A stretch of 64,000 nucleotides of DNA from Anastrepha obliqua (lineage: Eukaryota; Arthropoda; Insecta; Diptera; Tephritidae). The stretch's first letter is position 1, and each line of letters begins with the position of its first letter. Below, piece by piece: positions 10,446-21,419 of the stretch. A program made the position numbers and the translations under genes. The stretch is taken from assembly GCF_027943255.1 (NCBI RefSeq), contig NC_072894.1:55741601-55805600 (forward strand), given 5' to 3'. The notes under the pieces are model-generated. The model made no database searches. It saw nothing but the letters and a program-made list of their open reading frames with translations, and was not told the DNA's origin.

Positions 10446-11327
10446 AACGGTTTTCCAATAAGAGGTACTATTTTGATAAAAGATCCATGGTTTCGTTGTT
10501 TGTGTGGCACGTAGCGCCGTCTTGTTGAAAATAAACGTTGTCCAGATCAATACCATCCAATTCCAGCCATAAAAAATCGTTAATCATCTCTCGATAGCGC
10601 AATTCATTCACCGTAACTGTTGCTCCAGCTTCATTTTTGAAAAAGTAAAATCCAATGACTCCGCCGGACCATAAACCGCACCAAACAGTCACACATTGCG
10701 GATAGAGAGGCTTTCTGACAAAAACACTTGGATTTTCTGAGCCCCAGATCCGACAATTTTGCTTGTTGACGAAGCCACAGAGATGGAAATGGGCCTCATC
10801 ACTCAAGATGATTTTTCGATGGAATTCCGGATCATTTTCATGCATTTCAATGTGCCAATCAGCAAAGACACGACGTTGTTGATGATCGGTTGGCTTGAGT
10901 TCTTGTGTTAACTGGACTTTATAAGCCTTAAGACCCCAATTTCAAAGAACGTCGAGGAATGGACAAACCTGAGTTTTCTTCAACACTTTCGGCTACAACA
11001 GCAATATTTTCGGCTGTTCTTGAGTGACGTGCACAGGTTTTATTCTTCACATCACTAACTTTTCCCAACAGCTCGAATTTTTTGACCAATTTCTGTATTG
11101 CGGTTCGACAAGGTGCTTCACGATGACCCAAAAATGTTCCAGTTTTATGAACCGTCTTTGACAAATTTTCACCATTTTATAGTGAATTTTGATACTTTCA
11201 ATGGGTTGCTTAAGCGTGTATCGTTCCATTTTTATTATTGTCAAATATCAAAAAATGACAGCTTCAAGAGTGACATCTACCGAAATAGCGGGGTATTCAA
11301 AATAACACCTGTTATTGGAAAACCCTT
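10446..11327 (-). mobile_element. nested rosa-like mariner, TIR-bounded, internally deleted
   Basis: An 882-bp element with inverted ends: AACGGTTTTCCAATAAGAGG from 10446 and, as the complement, AAGGGTTTTCCAATAACAGG ending at 11327; similarity continues for ~30 bp. TA flanks both sides (10444-10445, 11328-11329). The minus-strand transposase starts at ATG 11229 (ERYTLKQPIE). Helix-turn-helix pieces are at 10928-11229 (frameshifted: VHKTGTFLGHREAPCRTAIQ), and 10468-10845 is open with ILSDEAHFHLCGFVNKQNCR, VTVWCGLWSGGVIGFYFF and VYFQQDGATCHTNNETMDLL, so the first two catalytic Asp are present. It then runs straight into the terminal repeat, so the part with the third Asp (about 110 residues in relatives) is deleted. 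It could only move if supplied with transposase. Confidence 0.88.
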
Positions 11328-11427
11328 TATAATTGATTAATTTATTGATATACCTAATTATTGTTTTCTGTATAAATAAAAGCCTTCTGTGAAAACGCAC
11401 CAACTTATTCCCTAACCTAATATAGTA

Positions 11428-12905
11428 AAAATACATTTAAGCCTAAAGGATATTTGACGTCCCATTACTATTTCTTTTGCTACCATAAAATCTCAGTTAA
11501 TTTGAATGTCAGACTTGGAACACTTGAAATTACAATTGACATCTTAAGGCATGCCTATTGGAATAGTTTGGTTTTGATGATTGAAAATTATTTTCGTCTG
11601 CGGTTTTTGGCGTTTTTTCTTTTCAGTCTGTTTTTTGTTGCCGACGTAAATTAAATTAACGCTTCCTTATTGCATTTGTAACACCACAGCACCGCATTAC
11701 ACGCACACTACACACGAATTCCTTTTACACTTTTTGCAGGAGTTCTTATGTGCAGGAGTTAGCGCTGCAACTCAGCGGAGATAGCTAAAGAAGTTTGCGC
11801 CTGAACAAAAACTGCAACAAAATATCTACATATACATACATGTACACTTACAAGTACGTATGCATGGATTTAGCTTGATAGTAACGTGCATAATTCGATT
11901 GCTAGACAACAACCGGATGTAAACAACGTCAGCTGGAGCAAAAGAAGTTGAGCAGGATACACTTCAAAAGTGAATGAAAGAAAAAGAAGTAGCTGTAGCT
12001 GCAAATCGAAGACTTTTTTCTACTCTTTTCATGGTGATGTAAAGTTTGTAAACTATAATATCGGAGCTCTTTAGTAAGAATTTTATATGCGCACGTCGCT
12101 GACTGTGAGGATCATATAAAAGTACGTATGGTTGTGTTCGTAGCAGACGCATAGCCCAGAGGGTAACCACACCATAACACCTTACAATACCTTTGGAATC
12201 ATCATCAGTACGAGTATTATTATTATTATTATTGCTTTTTGAACGCGTTGGGAAAACTTTGTCTGACAAGAGCTGTTGGCTGCCGGTAGCTGCCACACTA
12301 CTCCTTCTCCACTGACGTGGGCATGCCAGAAGGCGTGGCGAACTTGCTCAACATAGGCTAGTACGTATGTTATGTGCATATTTGCTTTGCTATTTCTGAC
12401 TGGTTATAAAATTTTCCTGCAGCTGCACATAGAAATACATAAATGTGCGTATGCATGTATGTATATATAGAAGTTTACATAGGTCGAAAAATTCATATGT
12501 GTACAGGTACTTATGTATAAGTGCTGAGGTGACCGAGGAAAACTTCCAGCACTATTTCGAGCAACGAAGGTACGCATGAAGTGTTACAAGAATGGATGAA
12601 ATAAGTAGGTATTTTTGAAAACAAACTATTGGGAAGTATTTAAGCAAGAAAAAATTCACATCATCACTTCGTATATTCATCAACTGAGTACGAAATGTGA
12701 CGTGGCTATGGATAGTGCCGCTACAATAACTTAATTTTACATACAAATTTATAATGCTGAATGTTTTTCTCAAATAGTTCTATAAAGTTTTCTAACTAGT
12801 CTTTAATTCTAGACCAATGGAACGAGTGCTTATATATCGATCTGACACGATTTTCAAATTTTACCTACATTTTCGGCAATTGGCTTACTATACCGGAGTT
12901 ATTGG
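11428..12905. other. spacer with a short (ATT)n tract
   Basis: No gene recognised. An ATT microsatellite of about six units lies at 12214-12234, and several catacatatgtatg-type patches occur at 11820-11860 and 12430-12500. Confidence 0.4.
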
Positions 12906-12909
12906 AACC

Positions 12910-13563
12910 ATCACTTTGCTATTGCATCCGAAGACAGATTGGTATACTTCCCGGGCTGTTACTACTGGATAGTGGATTCGTTATAAAATGAGCTTGGAGA
13001 AGTAGCTTTAGTGATTCCTGCCGGCTCATCGCCCAACGTCCCGATTTCCCCCTCAGGTATTCCAAGAGAACGGAGCTCATCGTGAGTACTCGTCTAAACC
13101 TTGAAGATTCATGACATCCTTCCACGCTTCCACAGAAACTTCTCCAAGAGTCTCTTTTGGCCTTGCTAATTTCTGACTTATAGATTCCTAGCCCTATTTT
13201 ATACAGTTCCTATCCTGAGGGAGACTTAATTCTTTTAGCTCCATTAAAAAGGCATCTGGACGAAGTCCTAAGCTCAGAAAGCTCAGTTGTCCACCAAGGG
13301 AGAGTCTTATTACAAGCTGAAGTGAAGATTTCCACCAGATCATCGACCGTTCCCTCCAAGAGAACTAGATTTTCCCTGGGTGCTTCGGGCAAAAGGTTCA
13401 GTAGATTTCTGTCGTATATACATACGGTTCTCCTCAGAATGTAGGACCTGTAGGAGAAACTTTTTGAACGCGTTTCAGTCAGTAGCATGCTAGTTAGCAG
13501 TATCCCTTGAAAAAATTCACACCAATCTTCAGTTAGATAGATACATTTTTTTGTGTTTGGCAT
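12910..13563 (-). pseudogene. LINE ORF2 linker region
   Basis: The open stretch 13210-13563 ends with ACNKTLPWWTTELSELRTSS and RCLFNGAKR, the conserved P-W-W-x-x-E-L linker between endonuclease and reverse transcriptase in Jockey/R1/LOA-type LINEs. A second frame (12919-13125) continues with CHESSRFRRVLTMSS and SLKLLLQAHF, typical of the segment before the RT. Continues the LINE whose endonuclease is at 14114-14850. Confidence 0.7.
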
Positions 13564-13565
13564 CC

Positions 13566-14105
13566 GCTCATGAAATGGACCAGATGGAATAGTCCATCGG
13601 ATTTGCGTCTAGCGAATTCGAAAGCCATTGTGTGGTCGAAATGAAGTGTGGAACATGATTTTTTAACCATTCTTGGTTTACACGAATTTTATGAGACGGT
13701 GCCGAGTCCTGTTGGAACATCCATGGTCTACGACCGAAATGTTTGCGTGTCCACGGCTCTAAAGCAGCTTCTAAAACATTTTCCCGATAAAAAGTCGCAT
13801 TCACTTTGACACCAGGCTCAATAAAAACGATTGGAGATCGTCCATCAGCGGTCACTGCGGTCCAAACCATTACTTGCCATGGGAAATTCCTTCGAGTGGC
13901 CATACGTAGGCTCAAATTCTCGTATTAGCGTTCGGTCAAGTAAACACGATCGTTTTGAGTGTTTATGAACTGCTCAATTAGGAAATTTTTTTCATCAGAA
14001 AACAGAATGTTAGGGAATTCGTCACGTTCGTGCAAGCTGGGGTGAAAGATCGTGTGCTTTTTGGAACTTGTAAACCTTGACTTTGAGCTCATTTGACCGT
14101 CAGGG
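13566..14105 (-). mobile_element. DD37D (maT-type) mariner transposase fragment inside LINE
   Basis: The minus strand reads F-S-D-E-K-N-F at ~14000, then (13568-13915) NFPWQVMVWTAVTADGRSPI, FYRENVLEAALEPWTRKHFG, FQQDSAPSHKIRVNQEW and LDANPMDYSIW. Between the Asp of QQD and that of PMD I count 37 residues, i.e. the DD37D spacing of maT-like elements. All three catalytic Asp codons are visible, but the N-terminal part is frameshifted and the upstream DNA-binding domain is not found. Both edges fall within LINE sequence. A relative with its ends preserved is at 30998-31701. Confidence 0.8.
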
Positions 14106-14113
14106 CGGTTTTA

Positions 14114-14850
14114 TCATTCCCTTATACTAACTATGTGACAGGCTTTATTTAGCGCTGTTCTACATAAGTCTTTACTTAAGTTCCCGTTTATATGAGTGCC
14201 GGTTAGAATTTTTTTAAATACAACTATCAAGAGAGGCGGACTGCTTCCCTCAAATCTTATTTCAATATAACCATGATCGAAGTGTAAATGTTCATTCAAA
14301 ACTCTCCACTGTGTCATCTTTTCCTAAAGGGTATGATATACCAGCGTAATTAATGCTGGTTCATAGCCTTTGTTACACACAAAAAGTTTACTTTTTACAA
14401 TATAATTGAAGAGAGACTCATCACGTTCGCTTGTATCTGAGCTCCCCCATATGGTATGGTGCGCATTGGACGTCACCTCTCACGATAATTTCACGGTTGT
14501 GTGTTTTACAGCCCTCAACAAGCGTTTTTGTAAGCGGAGAGGGCAGTGCACCTGTGTCGCCAGCAAAATATAACAAGGTCAGCCAGATGTTGCTTCCGCT
14601 CACTTCCCAACTAACCGTCGTAGGATCTACATTACTGAAATTTTTAATCATAAATATATTAAGTTGTGGTTTTGCAATTATACATGCCCTTTTAATATCT
14701 GCACAATTGGCCGTATATAATTTAGAACCGGAAGTCTTCAAGCCGTAGACTTGCCATCCCGTACTCAAGATTCCTGAATGAGGACTTCTGTCAGACGATC
14801 CAAGAGAGCAAGATGGGTTTCCTTACAGTGGTGAGGCTTAACCTGGAGAA
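14114..14850 (-). pseudogene. LINE APE-type endonuclease domain
   Basis: From ~14770 the minus strand reads WQVYGLKTSGSKLYTANCAD and CIIAKPQLNIFMIKNFSNVD (N-terminal strands of the endonuclease). Next come LLYFAGDTGALPSPLTKTLV, REIIVRGDVQCAPYHMGELR (degenerate form of the catalytic G-D-x-N-A-H-H), and in a second frame MTQWRVLNEHLHFDHGYIEI (the S-D-H block of relatives, here F-D-H). Key catalytic residues are therefore altered. The upstream gag and downstream linker pieces are collinear. Confidence 0.75.
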
Positions 14851-15760
14851 GATGCATCAGCTGTTAGCGTTATGTCTGGATCTTCCTTATTTTTGCACAA
14901 GTTTCATTTCGGAATACTTTCGCTCCCGTTTGAAGTATATCCTTCCCAATCCAAGTTCTGAGCCTGAAGAGACGTATTCCTTTTAAAGAAGGTGTTCTGC
15001 TCCGCTCATACGTTCTAATTCGCTCATGAGCTCCATTTAATCTTTGTTGGCCAAGTGCTCTATTGAGCTTAATTTTTACAAAACCGTTTCTCAATTGCCC
15101 GCCGCGTTTCGCTTACGTTTCTATCGAGTTTTCGGTCAGCAATAGGAGAGCTTACATGGCAGCGCATTTCTGTTGTTTCGATTGCTCTGCGCTGTTCCTG
15201 CTATTGACTATCTTGACGAATCTATCACTCTTGAGCTGGAGCATCTGGAGTGCAGAACCAAATGAGCTGCATTATCACCTCCGAGTCTTCAATAGTTGAG
15301 GATAACCAAGCCCTTGCGCGTTGCCTGAACACAAAACTTCCTATCTACTATGATCACTAGCTGGGCATTCGGGTACACTTCGCCGATTTTTTAGATGACC
15401 TCTTTATACAGTTGTACTCGTATCGATCTCTCATCGTCCCAAGCTATTACTTTTACCTTGACTTGGCGCGAGCCTAAATTTTCGAGTTCTCCAATATAAT
15501 CTTTAGTGCCACTTGCGTTAGCTCAGCCTTAACCCATTTCCATTGAGCCTTTGGAATCCATACCTTTGGGATGCTTTTCATCCAGAGCTCCTATGATAAT
15601 GCGGTCTTTCGCAACCTTCTTAGCTACTCAGACCGCCGGAGCTGCCACAAAAGGGTTATAAAATTGAAACAACTCTTAATTATTGTCTGAGTATGAGATA
15701 CCATGCTTCATATTCGGCGGGCTATACCGCTGAGTTATGGCTTACTGAAGGCCTGTAGCG

Positions 15761-17400
15761 GAAAACATTCAGAATTCATCTTATATTAATTCTTGCATTA
15801 AATTAAAGCTCCCGTCTCTGTGGAAAATTGACACCTTTCGTTTTGATGCTTATCAAACGATATCCGCGTAGTTGATGTTTCCTTATACTGGTACTCCTAT
15901 ACACCATTTTCCAATGTCGCATCCCGCGCGGCAATGCACTGCAGTATTTATTATGTTGACACAAAAAATTGCCATTTAACATCTGTGGCAAGCCATAATA
16001 ACAAGAAGGCGAAAAGTAGTGACAACATTTATAAATTCTTATACTTATGCATAATATTTTCTTTTTTACTTTTATTCGCACATGCGGTTTTAGTTTTGGA
16101 ACATTGCGGCATTGTTACTTCTGCCCACCAGGCCACAAATACATTTGGTGCATTGGCAATTCCTTTTTTTCGGCATTTATCATTTGGCAGAGAGCAGATT
16201 GCGCATGCAACAATGCCAAGTTGGCGCGTGAACATAGTTTTCATGTCGTGCAATAATGTTTTGCCATTACTTGTTGCTTTCACAATGGCGAATGTTGCGA
16301 GGTTTTGCTGAATTCCTTAAGGGAATGGCATGCGTTGCGTTTATGTTGTGGCAAACTTGTAAGATGTTCTTGGAAAAGTGTTGGGCTCTTTGTTGCTACG
16401 AAATTTCGGATACTTTGGTGTAATAAAGTGTTGCGTTTTCATACTCATTACTTTCAAAAAGCTCTTGAATAAAGTTAGCAATTATTATTACAAACTTGGG
16501 TGCCAAATAAAGCTACAAAAACTTGACTGTCACCCAAGGACATTAAGCAGCAATAAGAGTTACTGTTTTCATCTCAACTATTATTTTTGTACCTCTCTTT
16601 GCTTTATGTTTAGAAAACCAGTTTGTGTAGAGAAAAGTTTGTAGGGAAAAAGTTAGATTTGACTTCTTGTTTGTAACGTTAAGACCGATCACTTATTTGC
16701 GTGGAAAAAAAATTTACAGGTTGGATCTGTGCTATAATCCATACATGCAAATGTATGTAAGCATTTAAAGACTTACTTATGATTAGAGAACGACCGACCA
16801 CAGAACTTCTGTTTGGATTCAGCTTCGAGAAAAACTGAACATTCCTTAACTTGTATTCCTTAAGAAAACATGTAAAATAGCCTTTGGCATTTACACAATA
16901 GCGATATGATTTGCATGAATTGGAAGCTTATCTTAATGAATATCTGCTGCAAAGAAATTGTGAATACTGATCCATATTTTCTTTTAAAAAATTTCCTTAA
17001 AATATCTATCTGCTCCTCCATCGAGTGCGCTCATTGCTACAAGTTAGCTCTGTACTGATTGACGGTGCTGCTTGTAAGACTGATACTGCTAATAGCTTTT
17101 GTTTTTCATTAAATTACAAAAAGGAGTAATCATTATCGGCAGATATGCGCACCCAAACCCAGATCCATTCTAGGTTTACTGAGCAAACTGGGTTCGGATG
17201 AAGCAATGTGATGAAAAGAGGGCACAAAAGGCTTTTAAATTGAAATGCAAACCTCTCCTTGCATTTATTCATTCACCAATACATACAATTATTCAACAAT
17301 AAGTACTAAATACTTTGGGGGAAGAGAAAACCATTATTTTCTCGGTAGGTGGCTGTAGTAATCGATATCTCGTAAAGTATCTATAAAACAATTTAAAATT
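15761..17400. other. spacer, no gene seen
   Basis: No recognisable gene or transposon. Overlapping short open frames around 15934-16311 occur in several frames on both strands and carry no family signature. Confidence 0.4.
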
Positions 17401-17429
17401 TATGCTCCTTGTCTAGGTGATATTTCACA

Positions 17430-18540
17430 CTAAAAAATTCGTTTGCGGATCCGTCCTGGAACCCATATAAGTACAAGCCTGTTTCGTTTTGCGGCAGAAT
17501 TAAGCTTCTTCTTACATTCTTGAACAATCTTTGAGGTTTGCTTCGCGCTCTCCAGGGCCTTCAGTGCAGCCAATCCAATCTGTTTCCCGCTCCATCTCCT
17601 CTCGATTATCCATTCGGCTACTTTCAGGATGGCAAAAACTTCCGTTTGGAAAACAATTGCCATTTCCCCCATAGCATAGTGATACTTATTGCTATCGCTT
17701 AAGTACCATCCGGCTCCAGACCCTATTCTTGGACCCATCGGTTGCTCCATTGCTCACACAATGGAAATCTGACATCAAATTTCCTTCCAAATGAAACTGT
17801 GGGTATCAGGTCATCATTAGGTGCCAAAAACAGTGGCCCGAAGTTCCGTCTTCGTGCCAGAAACCATATTTATGGAGTCTACACATTCCTTTTATTGCTT
17901 CCTGTTGTACCTTAAGATCCAGGGCGAGCAAATCAAGCATAGCATGTAGGGCATCACCAGAGGTTGTACTCATGGCACCCGTGATGCACAAACATACACT
18001 TCTTTGCAGCCTGTATAGTTCCCGGATTGTGGACTTAACCATGCTCCGTCGCCACCAGACCACAGAGGCGTAAGTGGTTGGATTGAGCGTATGTGCCTTT
18101 CCTCTGGTTGCAGTTGGCCAAGTTGTCTCAACCTTCTCCGCGGTATAGTGCTGCATCTCAGGAGGAGATTATCCTTGGAGAGGGTTATGAGTTCTTTAAA
18201 GCTCTTTTGGTTGTACCCTCCCAGTAAGGATTTCGCCTGACATAGTCCCATAGTTCGGTGCCACCAAAACTTACCATAGCTTTTTACTTCTGAGCTTCTC
18301 CTTGATGGTGTGTTGTCCCATTGGTAAGGAGTGGCACGGTACCTATTAAAGTCGAGCCCGTAGCCTCTCTCGCCAATGCATCCGCTACTTCGTTCCCAGT
18401 TATACCCCTGTGTTCTGGGACCCGAATTAGCCAAATGCAATTGTGCATTCCTAGTATTTTAAGTTTCTCGATACACTCAAGTACCAGTGATGTTTTGATC
18501 TCACAAGACGGTAGCGCCATGAGTGACGCCTAACCGTCAC
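17430..18540 (-). mobile_element. two abutting LINE fragments (RNase H; RT thumb plus RNase H)
   Basis: In minus-strand order: RNase H end (18284-18520: NCIWLIRVPEHRGITGNEVA, then DALAREATGS), post-RNase H tract to ~18180, then a jump back to an RT-thumb/connection region (17806-18156: LNPTTYASVVWWRR, RLQRSVCLCITGAMSTTSGD), then RNase H start (17430-17770: T-D-G-S-K, frameshift, FQTEVFAILKVAEWII, ALKALESAKQ). The order end-of-gene followed by middle-of-gene means two copies or a rearranged one joined head to tail. A deletion removes the S-D-S-Q segment of the second RNase H. Dead. Confidence 0.75.
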
Positions 18541-19075
18541 TTAGAATGGCAATTCGCAGTATAGTTTTCCTACACATTTTTTCTGTAATGATATGAAATA
18601 AGAAGCAATGAAAAATTGTGAATTCAAAAGGCTACTAGCTGCCATTTGTTCGAACAATTCTTAAATTTTTTTTGGCAAAAAATTGATAAAATGTTAGATT
18701 TTCAAAAATTTTTTTAATACGGGGATCAGGGTAATATTGTTTTTTGTTATTAGTTTTGAAATATCATCTGCTCGAGTGTGACTTGTGGGCAATTCTTCAG
18801 TAGATAATGTCGCTATCAAGGCGAAAATGTTGATGAGCTTATACTTTTTTCATTCCCCCGTTCGTCGTGTGCACATCCATTTTCAAAAAAAGTTAATATT
18901 GCATCTTCTTCTTCGAATTAACTTGCAGGCCAGCTTACAGCTTCACGTGACGTTATTCTTAACATATTCTGTGTGGTTTCGCTCAGTTATTGCCTCGCTG
19001 TTACAAAAGACAGTCTTTTCATACTTCGTAGGGTATTTTTTTGCCCCATTTGAGTGGTTATGTTACAGTTTATGT
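18541..19075. other. spacer, no gene seen
   Basis: AT-rich. A 104-codon plus-strand open frame at 18785-19099 is hydrophobic but not recognised and not called. Confidence 0.35.
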
Positions 19076-19079
19076 TACA

Positions 19080-19470
19080 GGTACCCAAGGCTAAGGTAAG
19101 GCTGCCTGTTCTGGTGTAGAAGTTTGGATGATGACAGTATCCGATGAGGCGTCCTTTGGAATGCTTGAGAGAAATATTCTGCGGAAGATTTTTAGACCTT
19201 TGCACGTTAGCAACGGCGTGTATCGCAAGTGATGGAACAATGATCCTTATGAGCTTTATGACGACATAGACATAGCGCAGCGAATAAAGATCTAGCGGCT
19301 CCGATGGTTGGGTTATGTCGCTCGAATGGATACAAACGAGGTGATACCAGTTGGTGGTAGCAGAGGAAGAGGAAGGTCTCCCCTACGTTAGACAGATCAA
19401 GTGGAGATGGACTTGGCTTCACTTGGTGTGCCAAACTGGCGTCGGTCAGCACGAGAAAGAAAATCCTAAA
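19080..19470 (+). mobile_element. RTE-like LINE, C-terminal end of ORF2
   Basis: The plus strand reads AEVWMMTVSDEASFGMLERN, ILRKIFRPLHVSNGVYRK, a stop, YELYDDIDIAQRIK, LRWLGYVARMDTNEV and DLASLGVPNWRRSARERK, the conserved C-terminal tail of RTE-type LINE ORF2. In-frame stops are present. Only the last ~125 residues of the protein are represented. A related but minus-strand copy is at 47575-48785. Confidence 0.75.
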
Positions 19471-19962
19471 ACAAATTGACACATTAAATATTAAAGTTGC
19501 GAAAGTATGATTCCTTAACTTCAAATTCGATTCTTTGGCTAACCTAATAGCGGGGTTAAACATGTTTTGAGGCCTGTGTAATTTCCAAAGTTTAAATAGT
19601 TTTCAAATTATTTTCATCTGCATCTTGTAAGTATTACTTATCACTTATACATATACATTCATACATTTGACTTGCCATAGGAACCAGCCATTCAAATATA
19701 AAACGAAGGAGTCATTCATTAATATTTAAAATGGTTGTGCGAAAAAAATGATATAAGTTTTGGACATCACTGACTATTATTTCCGCAATTTCCTTACGTT
19801 TTCTTGTGATTATTTATTTCCAGAAGCTTTTTCACGTTTACTCAGTTTTCGTAATTTGTTTGTGTGTTGCAATTCAATTGTGTTTGGCAGCTGCCTTGAT
19901 TGCTTCCAAACAGACATACGAGGGTGACTTTTATGTATGTGCACCTACATATTTACTGGGGA
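19471..19962. other. spacer, no gene seen
   Basis: Nothing coding recognised; ends at the SINE target site. Confidence 0.4.
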
Positions 19963-19974
19963 TATGGTTTTTTA

Positions 19975-20301
19975 GGCGGCCGCCGTAGCCGAATGGGTTG
20001 GTGCGTGATCACCATTCGGAATTCACTGAGTGGTCGTTGGTTCGAATCTCGGTGAAAGCAAAATTAATAAAAAACATTTTTCTAATAGCGGTCGCCCCTC
20101 GGCAGTCAATGGCAAACCTCCGAGTGTATTTCTGCCATGAAAAAGCTCCTCATAAAAATATCTGTCGTTCGGAGTCGGCTTGAAACTGTAGGTCCCTCCA
20201 TTTGTGGAACAACACCAAGACGCATACCACAAATGGGAGGAGGAGCTCGGCCAAACACCTAACAGAAGTGTACGCGCCAATTATTTATTTTATTTATTTA
20301 T
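19975..20301 (+). repeat. tRNA-derived SINE with target-site duplication
   Basis: The 5' head is tRNA-like: box A TAGCCGAATGGGTTGG (19986-20001) and box B GGTTCGAATCT (20039-20049), the RNA polymerase III internal promoter. The body has CCTCCGAGTGTATTTCTGCC, GAAAAAGCTCCTCATAAAAA, CGGAGTCGGCTTGAAACTG, GAGCTCGGCCAAACACC and ACAGAAGTGTACGCGCCAA, and the tail is TTTA repeats (20281-20301). A perfect 12-bp direct repeat TATGGTTTTTTA flanks it (19963-19974 and 20302-20313), the duplication expected of LINE-machinery insertion. It is the least diverged copy here; others are at 7880-8138, 22145-22316, 49425-49735 and 59322-59410. Confidence 0.92.
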
Positions 20302-20313
20302 TATGGTTTTTTA

Positions 20314-20730
20314 ACTTCGACTCGGAAATTTCAGAAAATCTGATTGATGTTACACTTCCGGTTTTCACTTGGGCTTTGACAATTTTGAATCGGGGTTATG
20401 ACGAAGATCGAAATGTAGCTGCGTGAAATATTTGCTTTTTATTTGATTCGTTATAAATTCTGCAGCAGCATTGAGCGGCAACATTCGCGCATCCATAGAT
20501 TTTGTGCAGAGCGGAAGGGGGCATAGTTTAACAAGGTGACTTTTTGATCAAATTCTGGGTATACGTATTTACAACTGACCAGGAATTCTACTAATATTTT
20601 GTAATAATTTTCACACATTCGGTAAGCGTGAAACGATGTATGATAAATCAGCAAATGTTATTGAATATTTTTCTACACTTAGGTAATTTTGAATGGTGTT
20701 GAAGCATAACACATTGCGGAAATTATCGTA
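20314..20730. other. spacer, no gene seen
   Basis: No gene or element recognised. Confidence 0.4.
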
Positions 20731-20734
20731 GCAG

Positions 20735-21185
20735 TCTGGTTACTCAGCGGTCAGCGGAGCAGAGAAAGATGCTAAAAACAGACTAAGCAAGGCAAGGGAT
20801 GGACTCGGGCGATTATGGAAAATTTGAGCAAATTCGCAAATTTTCAGAAACACCAAGCTTTGGAAGTGAACGGCGATTAAGTTGAAAACGATCACGCTTG
20901 AATGCTTCACCAACAAATGATTAGATACTCTGGAGACAAACGAGCGAGAAGCACATCTTATGCCAGCTAAGAGGCAGGAAATGGAGTTCGCTAGGCCACG
21001 CTTTTCGAAAACAGCCCCACAGCATCACAAGAATGGTCCTGGAATGGAATACTGAGGGAGGTAGAAGCCGCGTTGGTCAAAGAACACTTGGAAAAGATCC
21101 ATCCTGCATGACTTATTTTCCATAAACACAAGGTGGAAGCCTTGTAGCGGCCCTATGCTACTCAAAGGAGTAATCAGTAGAAAAA
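20735..21185 (+). mobile_element. LINE 3' end, decayed
   Basis: The plus strand begins AEKDAKNRLSKARDGLGRLW, the same place in ORF2 as EDSNCRRRQKQG in the copy at 517. After many frameshifts, EWNTEGGRSRVGQRTLGKDP can be recognised, then R-P-Y-A-T-Q-R-S-N-Q-stop at the 3' end. It belongs with the 517-1755 and 49230-49420 copies by position and ending. Confidence 0.6.
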
Positions 21186-21419
21186 AATATAATTTGGTCT
21201 GACTGCGAGCCTATAATTGAAGGTTTCCTTGGGCTTTTTGTTCCGTATTACCAATGGAGTCGGAGTCATCTCACCAAGGTGTTCTTGCAATATCGACAAA
21301 CACATGGTTTTACTAACACTAGTTTCCCGAAATTATTACAAAGATTACAATGCCATTTATAGTATCTAATGGGTGGCCCCTTTATCTAAATTTAAAAGCT
21401 TACTGGATGCACCTTTAGA

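Larger units (their letters stand above)
9386..11422 (+). mobile_element. mariner element interrupted by another mariner-like element
   Basis: The ends are inverted: TTTTAGGTTGGGGAAAAAG from 9386 and the complement of CTTATTCCCTAACCTAA ending at ~11422, each with a flanking TA (9384-9385 and 11423-11424). The transposase remnant runs from 9572 to 10445. The minus-strand element 10446-11327 sits exactly at a TA, after which the host resumes with ATAATTGATTAA (codons I-I-D-stop), which looks like the original transposase C-terminus. Without the insert the host would be ~1.15 kb, slightly short of the usual ~1.28 kb of mariners, so roughly 120 bp of its 3' coding part is missing at or near the junction. 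Confidence 0.8.
12910..15760 (-). mobile_element. LINE with gag, endonuclease and linker, split by a DD37D element
   Basis: One minus-strand LINE is read over ~2.9 kb in the correct order: gag-like C-terminal part (15250-15760, with PKAQWKWVKAELTQ and GTMRDRYEYN), APE-type endonuclease (14114-14850), and the endonuclease-to-RT linker (12910-13563). Between the last two, at 13566-14105, lies a foreign DD37D transposase. The reverse transcriptase proper is absent. Several frameshifts and stops in each part show an old copy. Confidence 0.7.

Noticed and set aside
18785..19099. 104-codon plus-strand hydrophobic open frame
   Set aside because: No signature; its end overlaps the start of a LINE remnant and composition looks random.
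19976..20049. tRNA gene at the head of the SINE
   Set aside because: Only the two promoter boxes are tRNA-like; the stems do not form a full cloverleaf and the sequence continues into the SINE body.
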